Assembly (NCBI GenBank): GCA_038040395.1
Contig: JBBPIJ010000025.1
Coordinates: forward strand, 1-23,566
DNA: 23,566 nucleotides
Source of the DNA: VAXT01 sp038040395
Lineage (GTDB): Bacteria; Actinomycetota; Thermoleophilia; Gaiellales; Gaiellaceae
Direction: 5' to 3'
Numbering within the stretch: the first letter of the stretch is position 1; the number at the start of each line of letters is the position of its first letter. This document shows, piece by piece, positions 8,419 through 15,705 of the stretch. The position numbers were made by a program, and so were the translations under genes. Below the pieces are notes generated by a model. It saw only the letters and a list, made by a program, of their open reading frames with translations. It was not told the origin of the DNA and searched no databases.

Positions 8419-9062
8419 GGCAGGGTTGGGTTGGGCGGGCGGCCTTGCTCATGGTGCTTGACGAGCCACCGCCAGAGGCGATGGATCTCTTCCTGGATGA
8501 GCGCAGAAGCTTCCCGGTAGCCCTTGCCCGAACGGGGTATCCCCTCGAACTGCATCGGCTTGCCCCAGACAATCGAGACCGGGTGGCGGTTCCAGGGCTG
8601 CCAGAACTGGCTGCCGTGAATCGCCGCCGGAATGACCGGCACGTCCTCCTGGAGAGCGACCATCCCCGCGCCCGGCAGAGCCTTTCCGGGAACGCCCGCT
8701 TTCTGCCGCGTGCCTTCGACGAAGAGGCCCAGGGGATAGCCGTCGCGGACGATCTGCCGCATCGCCCGCACCGCTTCGCGGTCCGACTCCCCGCGCCGCA
8801 CGGAGCGCGTGCCGAAGGCCCGGATCAGATGACCCAGGCCGAAGTGCCTGTGGATCTCGCTCTTTGCGAGGAAGTGGATCGTGCGCGGACAGCAGGAGCC
8901 GAACGCGGGCGGATCGAGCCATGAGAAGTGGTTCATTGCGAGCACGACCCCGCCTTGGGCCGGGATCCGCTCGACGCCGTAGTCGCGGAGCGGCGTCGAG
9001 AGCCTCGTCAGCGGCTGGATCGTCAAGCGGCCGATCGCCCAGACGACGTCGATCCTGTTCAT
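8415..9062 (-). CDS. plsC: 1-acyl-sn-glycerol-3-phosphate acyltransferase (PlsC family)
   Basis: The 215-residue membrane-associated product should acylate lysophosphatidic acid to phosphatidic acid. The catalytic motif NHxxxxD reads NHFSWLD at 44-50, and the glycerophosphate-binding motif EGTR is at 116-119, followed by the usual VIPAAIHGS block. Substrate choice within the LPLAT family cannot be read from sequence alone. It sits between cmk and der, with ATGA overlaps on both sides. A cmk-plsC-der order is, to my knowledge, common in related bacteria. Confidence 0.92.
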   Translation of the reverse strand: MNRIDVVWAIGRLTIQPLTRLSTPLRDYGVERIPAQGGVVLAMNHFSWLDPPAFGSCCPRTIHFLAKSEIHRHFGLGHLIRAFGTRSVRRGESDREAVRAMRQIVRDGYPLGLFVEGTRQKAGVPGKALPGAGMVALQEDVPVIPAAIHGSQFWQPWNRHPVSIVWGKPMQFEGIPRSGKGYREASALIQEEIHRLWRWLVKHHEQGRPPNPTLP

Positions 9063-9691
9063 GCCGGCAGGCGCTCGCGGACGAGCTTCTCGATCCGGTC
9101 GACGACGTCCTCGACGTCGAGGTCGCTCGTGTCGATCTCGAGTGCGTCCTCGGCCGGCTGCATCCGCACCGCGTCGCTCTCGTCTCGCGCGCGTAGGTCG
9201 GTGGCGAGCGCATCGGCTCCGATGTCGGGCCGCTCGGCGAGGCGGCGCTGCTCGCGGATCGACCGATCCGCCTTGAGGTAGACCTTCACATCGGCCTCCG
9301 GGCAGACGACGGTGCCGATGTCCCGTCCCTCGATGACCGCATCACCGAGCTCGGCCAGCTCGCGCTGGCGCTCGCGCATGACCGTGCGCACCTTGGGGTG
9401 TCGGGCGACGACGGGCACGAGCCGGTCGATCCGCGATTGCCGGATAGCGGCGGTGACGTCGGTGCCGGCGATCGAGACCCGGCCGGACTCGTCGAGGTCG
9501 ACCTGGTGCTCGCGGGCCAGGTCGCCGAGCTTGTCTCCCTTGTCGAGCGGGATCCCTTCCTGCATGGCGAGCCAGGTGAGGGCGCGGTACATCGCCCCGG
9601 TATCGAGGTAGCGAAAGCCGAGGCGTTCTGCGAGCCGGCTTGCGACCGTGCTCTTTCCCGCCCCGGCGGGCCCGTCGATGGCAACGATCAT
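9059..9691 (-). CDS. cmk: Cytidylate kinase
   Basis: The 210-residue cytosolic enzyme phosphorylates CMP and dCMP using ATP. The P-loop GPAGAGKST is at 7-15, followed by the family segment GFRYLDTGAMYRALT. IEGRDIGTVVCPEADVKVYL and a RDESDAVR lid region complete the CMP kinase pattern. The start ATG overlaps the aroA stop by 4 bp. A slightly short but complete family member. Confidence 0.96.
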   Translation of the reverse strand: MIVAIDGPAGAGKSTVASRLAERLGFRYLDTGAMYRALTWLAMQEGIPLDKGDKLGDLAREHQVDLDESGRVSIAGTDVTAAIRQSRIDRLVPVVARHPKVRTVMRERQRELAELGDAVIEGRDIGTVVCPEADVKVYLKADRSIREQRRLAERPDIGADALATDLRARDESDAVRMQPAEDALEIDTSDLDVEDVVDRIEKLVRERLPA

Positions 9692-10974
9692 CGCTGTGTG
9701 ACCGACTCGAGAAGGTCGAGGAATCCGGGGAAGCTTACCCCGACTGCTTCGGCCCCCTCGACACGCACCCCTTCGCGCGAGACGAGACCTGCCACCGCAC
9801 CGAGCATCGCGAGCCGATGGTCCCCACCTGAGCTCATACCCCCACCCTTTGGGCGGGTTGGGACCCCTCTCACCCTGAGGACATCATCGCTCGCCGTGAC
9901 GTGCACGCCAAGGGCGCGGAGCGAAGTTCTGACACTTTCGATTCGGTCCGTTTCCTTGACGCGCAGCTCGCCGGCGCCTCGGATGACCGTCTCGCCGTGC
10001 GCGGACGCAGCCGCGAGCGCCACGAGCGGCAGCTCGTCGATCAGCCGCGGCACCTCCCCGGGGTCGATCGCAGTCGCGGTCAGCTCGGCCGCGTGCACCT
10101 CGAGGTCGCCGACGGGCTCGCCTCCCAGCCGTCGCCGGTTCAGGACGGTGATCCGCGCGCCCATCCGTGCGAGCACGTCGAGGAGGCCGGTCCGAGTGGG
10201 GTTCAGCCCGACGTCGTGCACGATCAGCTCCGACCCCGGGAGCAAGGTCGCCGCGACGATGAACGGTGCCGCCGAGGAGAAATCCCCGGGCACGTCGACC
10301 CGTCCCAGCTCGAGCCGGTGCGCGCGACCGACGGTCACTCGATGCGCACCGCGCTGAACAGGCACGCCCGCCGCGGCGAGCAGGATCTCGGTGTGGTCGC
10401 GAGTCGGGATCGGCTCGACGACAGTCGTCTGCCCCGACGCGTACAGACCCGCGAGCAGAACAGCCGACTTCACCTGGGCGCTCGCCACCGGCAGCTCGTA
10501 GCGAATCGCGCTCAGCTCCTGGCCGCCTTCGACGACGAGCGGCGCGTGCCCGTCGGCAGTCTCGACCGCCGCGCCCATCTGCCTGAGCGGCTCGGCGACG
10601 CGTTCGAGCGGCCGCGAGCGGAGCGACTCATCGCCCGTCAGCTCGAAGCGTCCTTCCTGCCCGACGAGGATCCCGGACAGCAGCCTCAGGGTCGTTCCGG
10701 AGTTCCCGCACTCGATCGGGCCGTCCGGCTCCTTCAATCCCCGCAGCCCGTGCCCCTGCACTCGGATCAGATCGACTTCGTCCTCCGCGACCTCCACGCC
10801 GAGCGCACGAACCGTGGCGAGCGTGGACTCGGTGTCGGCCGAGCGCCCGAAGCCGGCGATCGTCGTCTCCCCCTCGCCGATCGCCCCCAACAGCACCGCC
10901 CGGTGGGAGATCGACTTGTCCCCCGGGACGCCGATGTGGCCGACGAGCGCGGTCGCCGGCTCGACCAGGGTCAT
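9688..10974 (-). CDS. aroA: 3-phosphoshikimate 1-carboxyvinyltransferase (EPSP synthase)
   Basis: The 428-residue cytosolic enzyme joins shikimate 3-phosphate and phosphoenolpyruvate, the step before chorismate synthase. The phosphate-binding signature PGDKSISHR is at 17-25. GNSGTTLRLL and the TGDESLRSRPLERV block follow, and the second signature appears as RVKETDRIESV and GDHRLAM. I chose ATG at 10974, which overlaps the tyrA stop as ATGA. The open frame extends far upstream, but that part is out-of-frame tyrA sequence. It lies in one unit with aroF and tyrA, all in aromatic amino acid synthesis. Confidence 0.97.
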   Translation of the reverse strand: MTLVEPATALVGHIGVPGDKSISHRAVLLGAIGEGETTIAGFGRSADTESTLATVRALGVEVAEDEVDLIRVQGHGLRGLKEPDGPIECGNSGTTLRLLSGILVGQEGRFELTGDESLRSRPLERVAEPLRQMGAAVETADGHAPLVVEGGQELSAIRYELPVASAQVKSAVLLAGLYASGQTTVVEPIPTRDHTEILLAAAGVPVQRGAHRVTVGRAHRLELGRVDVPGDFSSAAPFIVAATLLPGSELIVHDVGLNPTRTGLLDVLARMGARITVLNRRRLGGEPVGDLEVHAAELTATAIDPGEVPRLIDELPLVALAAASAHGETVIRGAGELRVKETDRIESVRTSLRALGVHVTASDDVLRVRGVPTRPKGGGMSSGGDHRLAMLGAVAGLVSREGVRVEGAEAVGVSFPGFLDLLESVTQR

Positions 10975-12074
10975 CGGTCTTCCAGCACCGGGGAGACGAC
11001 CACGCCGTACCCCTGCTCCTCGAGCAGCCGCGCCGCACGCTCGGCCTCGCGCGCCCCGGCAACGAGCATCTGGAGGACTCCACCGCGCTCCGGCGATGCG
11101 TGCTTGAGCTCGAAGTCCTCGATGTTGATCCGCTCTGCCCCAAGCGCCTGCGTGATCGCGGCGAGCACGCCCGGCCGGTCGGGAACGTGCACGCGCAGCT
11201 GATGGAGTGTCGTCGGGTCGGGATAGGCCACCTCGAGCATCCGCCTCCGGTTGCCCGCGGCCTCGCCGATCCAGCTGGCCAGAAAGCCGGCGTCGCCTGC
11301 GGCGAGGGCGTTCTCCAGCTGCTCGATGCGGCGGCGGTGCTCGCCCAGCGTGTCCGCAATCGCCTCCGCGTTCTCGAGGAAGATGTCGACCCAGATCCGC
11401 GGGTTCGCCCCGGCGACACGGGTCATGTCCCGGAGAGAGCCGCCCGCGGCCAGAAGAGGGTCGTGCCGCTCGATCCGGGTCGAGCCCGCCTGGTTGACGA
11501 GCAGGTTCGCCAGCGCGTGCGGGAGGTGGCTCGTCAGCGCGACGAGCCGGTCGTGGGTGTCGGGATCGATGGCAACCGGGGTGGCGCCGACGTCGGTCAC
11601 GAAACCGTGGACGAGGCGGTAGCGCTCGGCGTCCGTGCCCGCGAGGGGCGTGAGAAACCACGTCGCCCCCTGGAAGAGCTCTCCGCTCGCGTTCTCGGGG
11701 CCTCGCGCCTCGGACCCGCAGACGGGGTGGCCGCCGACGAAGCGCGTCGATCCTCCGGCCGCAGAACACGCCGTGGCCTTGGTCGAGCCGACGTCGGTGA
11801 CCGTGCATCGCTCATCGCTCAGCTCGAGCGCCTCCTCGACCCGGCGTGCGAGCTGCGTGACGGGGGCGGCGACGACTGCGAGCTCCGCGTCGGCGAGCGC
11901 CTCGGCGAGCGACGCGGCGCCGCTGTCGACCGCGCCTCTCTCGCCGGCTACGTCGAGAGCTGCCTGGTCGGGGTCGAAGCCGACGACCTGCGCCACGCCT
12001 GCCGCCTTCGCGGCGAGGCCCACCGACGCCCCGATCAAGCCGGTCCCCACGATTGTCAGCCGTTCGATCGGCAG
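10971..12074 (-). CDS. tyrA: Prephenate dehydrogenase with C-terminal ACT domain
   Basis: The product converts prephenate to 4-hydroxyphenylpyruvate, the committed step to tyrosine. The NAD-binding motif GTGLIG is at 10-15, TDVGSTK at 93-99 and the substrate segment HPVCGSE at 116-122. An ACT domain (about 295-367) begins near VHVPDRPGVL and probably senses an amino acid. The start is uncertain. No ATG, GTG or TTG lies near the natural N-terminus. I place it at CTG 12074, which has GGGAG 5 nt upstream and begins three residues before the first conserved strand. A GTG at 12197 would add 41 Arg/Gly-rich residues read through a GC palindrome, which looks non-coding. The enzyme call is firm, the start is not. 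Confidence 0.9.
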   Translation of the reverse strand: MPIERLTIVGTGLIGASVGLAAKAAGVAQVVGFDPDQAALDVAGERGAVDSGAASLAEALADAELAVVAAPVTQLARRVEEALELSDERCTVTDVGSTKATACSAAGGSTRFVGGHPVCGSEARGPENASGELFQGATWFLTPLAGTDAERYRLVHGFVTDVGATPVAIDPDTHDRLVALTSHLPHALANLLVNQAGSTRIERHDPLLAAGGSLRDMTRVAGANPRIWVDIFLENAEAIADTLGEHRRRIEQLENALAAGDAGFLASWIGEAAGNRRRMLEVAYPDPTTLHQLRVHVPDRPGVLAAITQALGAERINIEDFELKHASPERGGVLQMLVAGAREAERAARLLEEQGYGVVVSPVLEDR

Positions 12075-12098
12075 TGCCGCTCCCGGTGATGGTGCCGA

Positions 12099-12329
12099 GC
12101 TTCTGGGTCGCGAGCCAGAGGCGCCGCCTCGGCGGCGCCGACCAGAAGAGGCCGTGGCGGCTCTGCCGGCACGGCCGCCTCCAGCCAGAGGCCGCACTCG
12201 ATCGCGCAGGGCATCGCTTGCGATGCCTCTAAGAGGTCAGGGCAGCTTTGCTGGCGTGACCGTTTCATGCTTGTCGCCTTGGCAAGAGCGAGGGTGGGTT
12301 CTGGCGCCGCGTGATCGCGGGCCAGAAGC
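12099..12329. repeat. Hairpin-rich segment bounded by inverted repeats (possible MITE or structured RNA)
   Basis: This is most of the 279-bp gap between aroF and tyrA. It begins GCTTCTGGGTCGCGA and ends with the complement of GCTTCTGGCCCGCGA, a 15-bp inverted repeat with 13 matches. Inside are several strong hairpins: 12120-12139 (9-bp arms GGCGCCGCC), 12150-12176 (GGCCGTG/CACGGCC with an inner CGGC/GCCG), 12210-12227 (GGCATCGC/GCGATGCC) and 12299-12327 (TTCTGGC/GCCAGAA with inner CCGCG/CGCGG). AGCCAGAGGC occurs twice, at 12113 and 12183. No convincing gene lies here; the short open frames are Arg-rich. No clear target duplication is visible, so a mobile origin is unproven. It may instead be an RNA element of the aroF-tyrA transcript. 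Confidence 0.5.
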
Positions 12330-12353
12330 CGGATTCCATTGCCGGGCGCGGCA

Positions 12354-13394
12354 CTAGCCGATGTGCTTGCCCATGACCTCGACGATCGCGGTCACGTCGG
12401 CCGCGAACTGGGCGAACTCGCTCGTCGGGATCTGCTGGGGGCCGTCCGACAGCGCCTGCTCGGGCTGCGGGTGGGTCTCGACGATGATCCCGTCGGCACC
12501 GACGGCCGCGGCCGCGCGGGCGAGAGGAAGCACGAGATCGCGTCGCCCAGCCGCGTGCGAGGGATCGACGATCACGGGCAGGTGCGTCTCCTGCTTGAGC
12601 GCTGCGACCGCGCCCAGGTCGAGCGTGTACCGCGTCGCCGTCTCGAAGGTCTTGATCCCGCGCTCGCAGAGGATGATCTGCTCGTTTCCCTCCTTGGCCA
12701 CGTACTCGGCCGCCATCAGGAGCTCCTCGACCGAGGTCGAGGGACCGCGCTTGAGGAGGACGGGCTTGTCGGCGCGGCCGACCTCGGACAGCAGCAGGAA
12801 GTTCTGGCTGTTGCGCGCCCCGATCTGGATCACGTCGGTCGCCTCGACGACCGCCTCGACGTGGCGTGGATCCATGAGCTCGGTCACGACCGGCAGCCCG
12901 GTCTCGTCGCCTGCCTCCCGCAGGATGTCGAGCGCCTCCTGGCCGAGGCCCTGAAAGGTGTAGGGAGACGTGCGCGGCTTGAAGGCGCCCCCGCGGAGCA
13001 TGGTCGCGCCCGCCGCCGCGACGGCCCGGGCGGTCTCGAGCGTCTGCTCCCGATATTCGACCGAGCAGGGGCCCGCGATCAGCCCGAAGGCCGTGTCGCC
13101 GATCTGCCGTCCCCGCACGTCGATCACCGTCGGGTCGGGGACGAGCTCGCGGGCGACGAGCTTGTACGGCTTCAGGATCGGGACGACCTGGTCGACGCCC
13201 GGATAGCCCTCCAGCGGCAGGGTCGCGAGCAGCTCGCGGTCGCCGATCACCCCGATCACGGTCGCCCCCCGCCCCGTCGCCACGCGCGCGTCGGCACCTG
13301 CTTCCTGGAGACGCACGACGACGTGCTCGGTCTGCTCGGACGTCGCAGCCGCGCCCATGACGATGAGAAGCTCAGGAGAGCCGTTTGTGGCCAT
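12354..13394 (-). CDS. aroF: 3-deoxy-7-phosphoheptulonate (DAHP) synthase, type I-beta with N-terminal regulatory domain
   Basis: The 346-residue enzyme condenses phosphoenolpyruvate with erythrose 4-phosphate, the first step of the shikimate pathway. The first about 75 residues form a ferredoxin-like regulatory domain, as in the Thermotoga-type enzymes. The barrel follows with GPCSVE at 108-113, RGGAFKPRTSPY at 134-145, the KRGPS segment and DPSHAAGRR, which supplies metal and substrate ligands. The N-terminal domain suggests feedback control by an aromatic amino acid. It is the first gene of the long minus-strand run and is divergent from chorismate mutase across only 42 bp. The -10-like TACACT lies 9 nt before its ATG with no ribosome binding site, suggesting a leaderless mRNA. 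Confidence 0.96.
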   Translation of the reverse strand: MATNGSPELLIVMGAAATSEQTEHVVVRLQEAGADARVATGRGATVIGVIGDRELLATLPLEGYPGVDQVVPILKPYKLVARELVPDPTVIDVRGRQIGDTAFGLIAGPCSVEYREQTLETARAVAAAGATMLRGGAFKPRTSPYTFQGLGQEALDILREAGDETGLPVVTELMDPRHVEAVVEATDVIQIGARNSQNFLLLSEVGRADKPVLLKRGPSTSVEELLMAAEYVAKEGNEQIILCERGIKTFETATRYTLDLGAVAALKQETHLPVIVDPSHAAGRRDLVLPLARAAAAVGADGIIVETHPQPEQALSDGPQQIPTSEFAQFAADVTAIVEVMGKHIG

Positions 13395-13403
13395 AGCGGG
13401 GCA

Positions 13404-13426
13404 AGTGTAGGTGAGACAGTTACGCT
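13404..13426. promoter_or_regulatory. Compact divergent promoter region, aroF / chorismate mutase
   Basis: Only 42 bp separate the two start codons (13395-13436). On the minus strand TACACT (13409-13404) ends 9 nt before the aroF ATG. On the plus strand TACGCT (13421-13426) ends 10 nt before the chorismate mutase ATG. Neither gene has a Shine-Dalgarno sequence, and neither hexamer has a convincing -35. The two polymerase footprints would overlap, so the promoters probably compete. The hexamers are read from sequence; the promoter role is inferred. Confidence 0.45.
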
Positions 13427-13436
13427 CCCTGGCCTC

Positions 13437-13736
13437 ATGGACGAGAGTTCAGACCCGGTCATCCGGCAGTTCCGCGAGCAGATCTCGGACAACGACCGCG
13501 CCCTCGTCGAAGCGCTCAACAAACGCCTACGGCTGGTCGCGCGGCTGAAGGAGTACAAGGAGTCCCGCGGCCTCGGCTTCGTCGATCCCGCTCGGGAGGA
13601 GTGGATTCTCAAGGACCTGGCCCGCGCGAACCGGGGGCCGGTCTCGGCAGAGGGCCTGCGCGAGTTCTACGGCGCGATCTTCGACCTGACCAAGCGGGAA
13701 GTCACCGGCTCCGAGCCTGAGGAGAGCACCGCTTGA
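13437..13736 (+). CDS. Chorismate mutase, AroQ class
   Basis: The 99-residue all-helical product should rearrange chorismate to prephenate, feeding tyrosine and phenylalanine. The AroQ pattern is clear: FREQISDNDRALVEALNKRLRLVARL in the long first helix, then YKESRG and DPAREEWIL, which hold the Lys and Arg-Glu active-site positions. I took the ATG at 13437; the longer frame upstream is antisense to aroF and non-coding. The stop TGA lies inside the TTGACG -35 box of the trp promoter. It is divergent from DAHP synthase; in some bacteria these two proteins are fused or form a complex, but nothing here shows that. Confidence 0.9.
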   Translation: MDESSDPVIRQFREQISDNDRALVEALNKRLRLVARLKEYKESRGLGFVDPAREEWILKDLARANRGPVSAEGLREFYGAIFDLTKREVTGSEPEESTA

Positions 13737-13761
13737 CGGCTGTGGGAATCACACCTACCCT
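13733..13761 (+). promoter_or_regulatory. trp operon promoter
   Basis: TTGACG (13733-13738) and TACCCT (13756-13761) are separated by exactly 17 bp, a good sigma-70-type promoter. The -10 ends 7 nt before the leader-peptide ATG, so transcription should start at or next to that ATG. The -35 overlaps the stop codon of chorismate mutase. Confidence 0.8.
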
Positions 13762-13768
13762 GAAAGCA

Positions 13769-13837
13769 ATGACTCTCGACCTGCGCACGAGCTGGGCCTG
13801 GTACTGGCGCCACGAGCGGGGCGGGAGCATCGCCTGA
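13769..13837 (+). CDS. trpL: trp operon leader peptide
   Basis: A 22-residue open frame, MTLDLRTSWAWYWRHERGGS followed by IA. Three Trp codons occur within five residues (WAWYW), the hallmark of tryptophan attenuation. There is no Shine-Dalgarno sequence and the promoter leaves almost no 5' leader, so it is probably translated from a leaderless mRNA. Ribosome stalling at the Trp codons when charged tRNA-Trp is scarce should prevent the downstream terminator from forming. Trp codon 2 lies in GGGCCTGG (13794-13801), which can pair with CCTAGGCC (13843-13850) as a 1:2-type stem with one bulged base. Confidence 0.9.
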   Translation: MTLDLRTSWAWYWRHERGGSIA

Positions 13838-13869
13838 TCTGACCTAGGCCGACAGCCCGTTCCGCCCGT

Positions 13870-13896
13870 AGACCTTCCCGTTGGGAGGTCTTTTTT
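13870..13896 (+). terminator. trp attenuator (intrinsic terminator that also contains the trpE ribosome binding site)
   Basis: AGACCTTCC and GGGAGGTCT (13870-13878 and 13883-13891) form a 9-bp stem, one pair being G-T, around a CGTT loop. A run of six T follows (13891-13896). It sits 32 nt after the leader-peptide stop and directly before trpE, as expected for an attenuator. The 3' arm includes GGAGG (13884-13888), the best ribosome binding site for trpE. A possible competing pairing upstream is GGGCGGGA (13819-13826) with TTCCGCCC (13860-13867), but it stops just short of the terminator stem, so the antiterminator is not settled. Confidence 0.88.
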
Positions 13897-15148
13897 GTTG
13901 CCCGAAATGAATCCCATAACCGTCATAGCAACCGATCTCGTCACCCCGCTCGGGGCGTACCTCCGGCTGCGCCCGGACGACGGCGGCGCCTCGTTCCTGC
14001 TCGAGTCCGTCGAGCACGGGCGTCTTGGCCGACACTCCTTCGTCGGCTATGGATCGCGGCTCGTCGACCTCGACGAGGCCGAGGCCTGTGGCGAGCCGAT
14101 CGTCGGCTACCTCGCCTACGACTACGCGGCGCGGCTCGAGCCGACGGTCGAACTGCCGGCTGCCGGAGGCGACCTGCCGGAGAGCCGCTTCGTCATCGCC
14201 GACGTGCTGGTCCGCTTCGACCACGTCACGGGACTCGCCGACGTCCTCTGCGGCGACGAGGCCGAGATCTCGGCGAAGCTCGGCGGCGAGCTCGGAGCGC
14301 TTCCTGCCGGCGCGGGGCGAAACGGCCAAGCGCGCGGCACCCTGCGCTCGCCGGGACGCTTCGAGTATCAGCGCGCGGTCGAGCAGGCGAAGCGCCATAT
14401 CCGCGCCGGAGACGCGTTCCAGATCGTCCTCTCCCAGCGCGCGGAGCGGCCGACGACAGCCTCTGCGCTCCAGCTCTACCGCGCGCTTCGGCGCGTGAAC
14501 CCCTCCCCGTACCTCTTCTTGCTCGAGCTCGACGGCCTTGCTCTCGTCGGCTCGTCGCCGGAGACGCTCGTGAAGGCCGAGGACGGGCGCGCGAGCCTGA
14601 ACCCGATCGCGGGGACGACCCACGCGGGCGAGGGTGACGCAGAGCGACTCCTCGCTTCCGAAAAAGACCGCGCCGAGCACGTGATGCTCGTCGACCTCGG
14701 GCGCAACGACCTCTCGCGCGTCTGCGTCCCCGGGACGGTTCGAGTCGAGCGCCTGCTCGAGCCGGAGCGCTTCTCGCACGTGACGCACCTCGTCTCCGAG
14801 GTCACGGGCGATCTCAAGGACGGGGTCGGCTCGTTCGACCTCCTGCGCGCCTGCTTCCCGGCCGGGACTGTCTCCGGAGCGCCCAAGGTGCGCGCGATGC
14901 AGCTCATCTCCGAGCTCGAGGGCTATCGCCGCGGGCCCTACGCCGGGGCCGTCGGCTACTCGCTGCCCGGCGGAGCCTTCGACACCTGCATCGCGATCCG
15001 GACGATCGTGCTCCGCGACGGAGTCGCGCACCTGCAGGCTGGTGCAGGCATCGTCGCCGACTCCGACCCCGCGGCCGAGCACGACGAGTGCCTGCGCAAG
15101 CTCGCGGCGCTCGAGATGGCGATCGGTCTAGCGGAGGGTTCATCGTGA
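13895..15148 (+). CDS. trpE: Anthranilate synthase component I
   Basis: The product makes anthranilate from chorismate, the first step to tryptophan, together with TrpG. The Trp feedback motif LLES is at 35-38 and the NPIAGT block at 236-241; the Ala there marks anthranilate rather than aminodeoxychorismate synthase. Later blocks (DLGRNDLSRV, FPAGTVSGAPKVRAM, QAGAGIVADSDP) are complete. At 417 residues it is shorter than most TrpE because the N-terminal domain is compact. Start: TTG 13895 lies 6 nt after GGAGG, an ideal spacing; ATG 13907 is possible but 18 nt away. TTHAG follows IAGT, where the family usually has an Arg-containing segment. The stop overlaps trpG by 4 bp. Confidence 0.95.
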   Translation: MLPEMNPITVIATDLVTPLGAYLRLRPDDGGASFLLESVEHGRLGRHSFVGYGSRLVDLDEAEACGEPIVGYLAYDYAARLEPTVELPAAGGDLPESRFVIADVLVRFDHVTGLADVLCGDEAEISAKLGGELGALPAGAGRNGQARGTLRSPGRFEYQRAVEQAKRHIRAGDAFQIVLSQRAERPTTASALQLYRALRRVNPSPYLFLLELDGLALVGSSPETLVKAEDGRASLNPIAGTTHAGEGDAERLLASEKDRAEHVMLVDLGRNDLSRVCVPGTVRVERLLEPERFSHVTHLVSEVTGDLKDGVGSFDLLRACFPAGTVSGAPKVRAMQLISELEGYRRGPYAGAVGYSLPGGAFDTCIAIRTIVLRDGVAHLQAGAGIVADSDPAAEHDECLRKLAALEMAIGLAEGSS

Positions 15149-15705
15149 TCCTCCTCGTCGACAACTACGACAGCTTCACCTACAACCTCGCGCACCTGTT
15201 CGAGGAGCTCGGGGCCGAGGTCTGCGTGCGCCGCAACGACGAGCTGGACGCTGACGAGGCGGAGCGCCTTGCTCCAACGCAGCTCGTGATCTCACCAGGC
15301 CCCGGCCGCCCGAGCGAGTCGGGCGCGACGCTCGAGATCGTCCGGCGGCTCGCGCCCAGCGTCCCCACGCTCGGCGTCTGCCTGGGACACCAGGCGATCG
15401 TCGAGGCTTTCGGCGGCGAGGTCGGCCTGGCCCAGACACTCGTCCATGGCAAGGCGGCCGCGGTGCGCCACGACGGGCGCGGGCTCTTCCGCGGGCTTCC
15501 GGACGAGTTCGAGGCCGGCCGTTACCACTCGCTCGCGGCCACGCGCGTCCCGGACGTGCTTGAGGTCTCTGCGACGAGCGCGGACGGCGAGGTGATGGCC
15601 GTCCGGCACCGCGAGCTGCGGGTGGACGGCGTTCAGTTCCACCCCGAGTCGATCCTCACCCCGGTCGGGCGGGACCTCGCGCGGAACTTCCTGGAGGCCG
15701 CGTGA
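15145..15705 (+). CDS. trpG: Anthranilate synthase component II (glutamine amidotransferase)
   Basis: The 186-residue class I glutaminase supplies ammonia to TrpE. The start block VDNYDSFTYNL and the oxyanion strand PGPGRP are present. The nucleophile Cys79 lies in GVCLGHQ, and the His166-Glu168 pair in FHPES. GTG at 15145 has GGAGG 7 nt upstream and overlaps the trpE stop as GTGA. The same subunit may also serve folate synthesis (PabA) if no separate pabA exists; that cannot be seen here. Confidence 0.96.
   Translation: MILLVDNYDSFTYNLAHLFEELGAEVCVRRNDELDADEAERLAPTQLVISPGPGRPSESGATLEIVRRLAPSVPTLGVCLGHQAIVEAFGGEVGLAQTLVHGKAAAVRHDGRGLFRGLPDEFEAGRYHSLAATRVPDVLEVSATSADGEVMAVRHRELRVDGVQFHPESILTPVGRDLARNFLEAA

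Noticed and set aside
9688..11808. 706-codon frame suggesting an N-terminally extended AroA
   Set aside because: The extra 278 codons lie over tyrA in another frame; the normal AroA N-terminus begins at ATG 10974 with an ATGA overlap.
12056..12268. 70-codon minus-strand frame in the aroF-tyrA gap
   Set aside because: Runs through several palindromes, has no ribosome binding site or recognisable pattern, and overlaps the likely tyrA start.
12339..13736. 465-codon frame joining antisense aroF sequence to chorismate mutase
   Set aside because: Only the last 99 codons resemble chorismate mutase; the rest is antisense to aroF.
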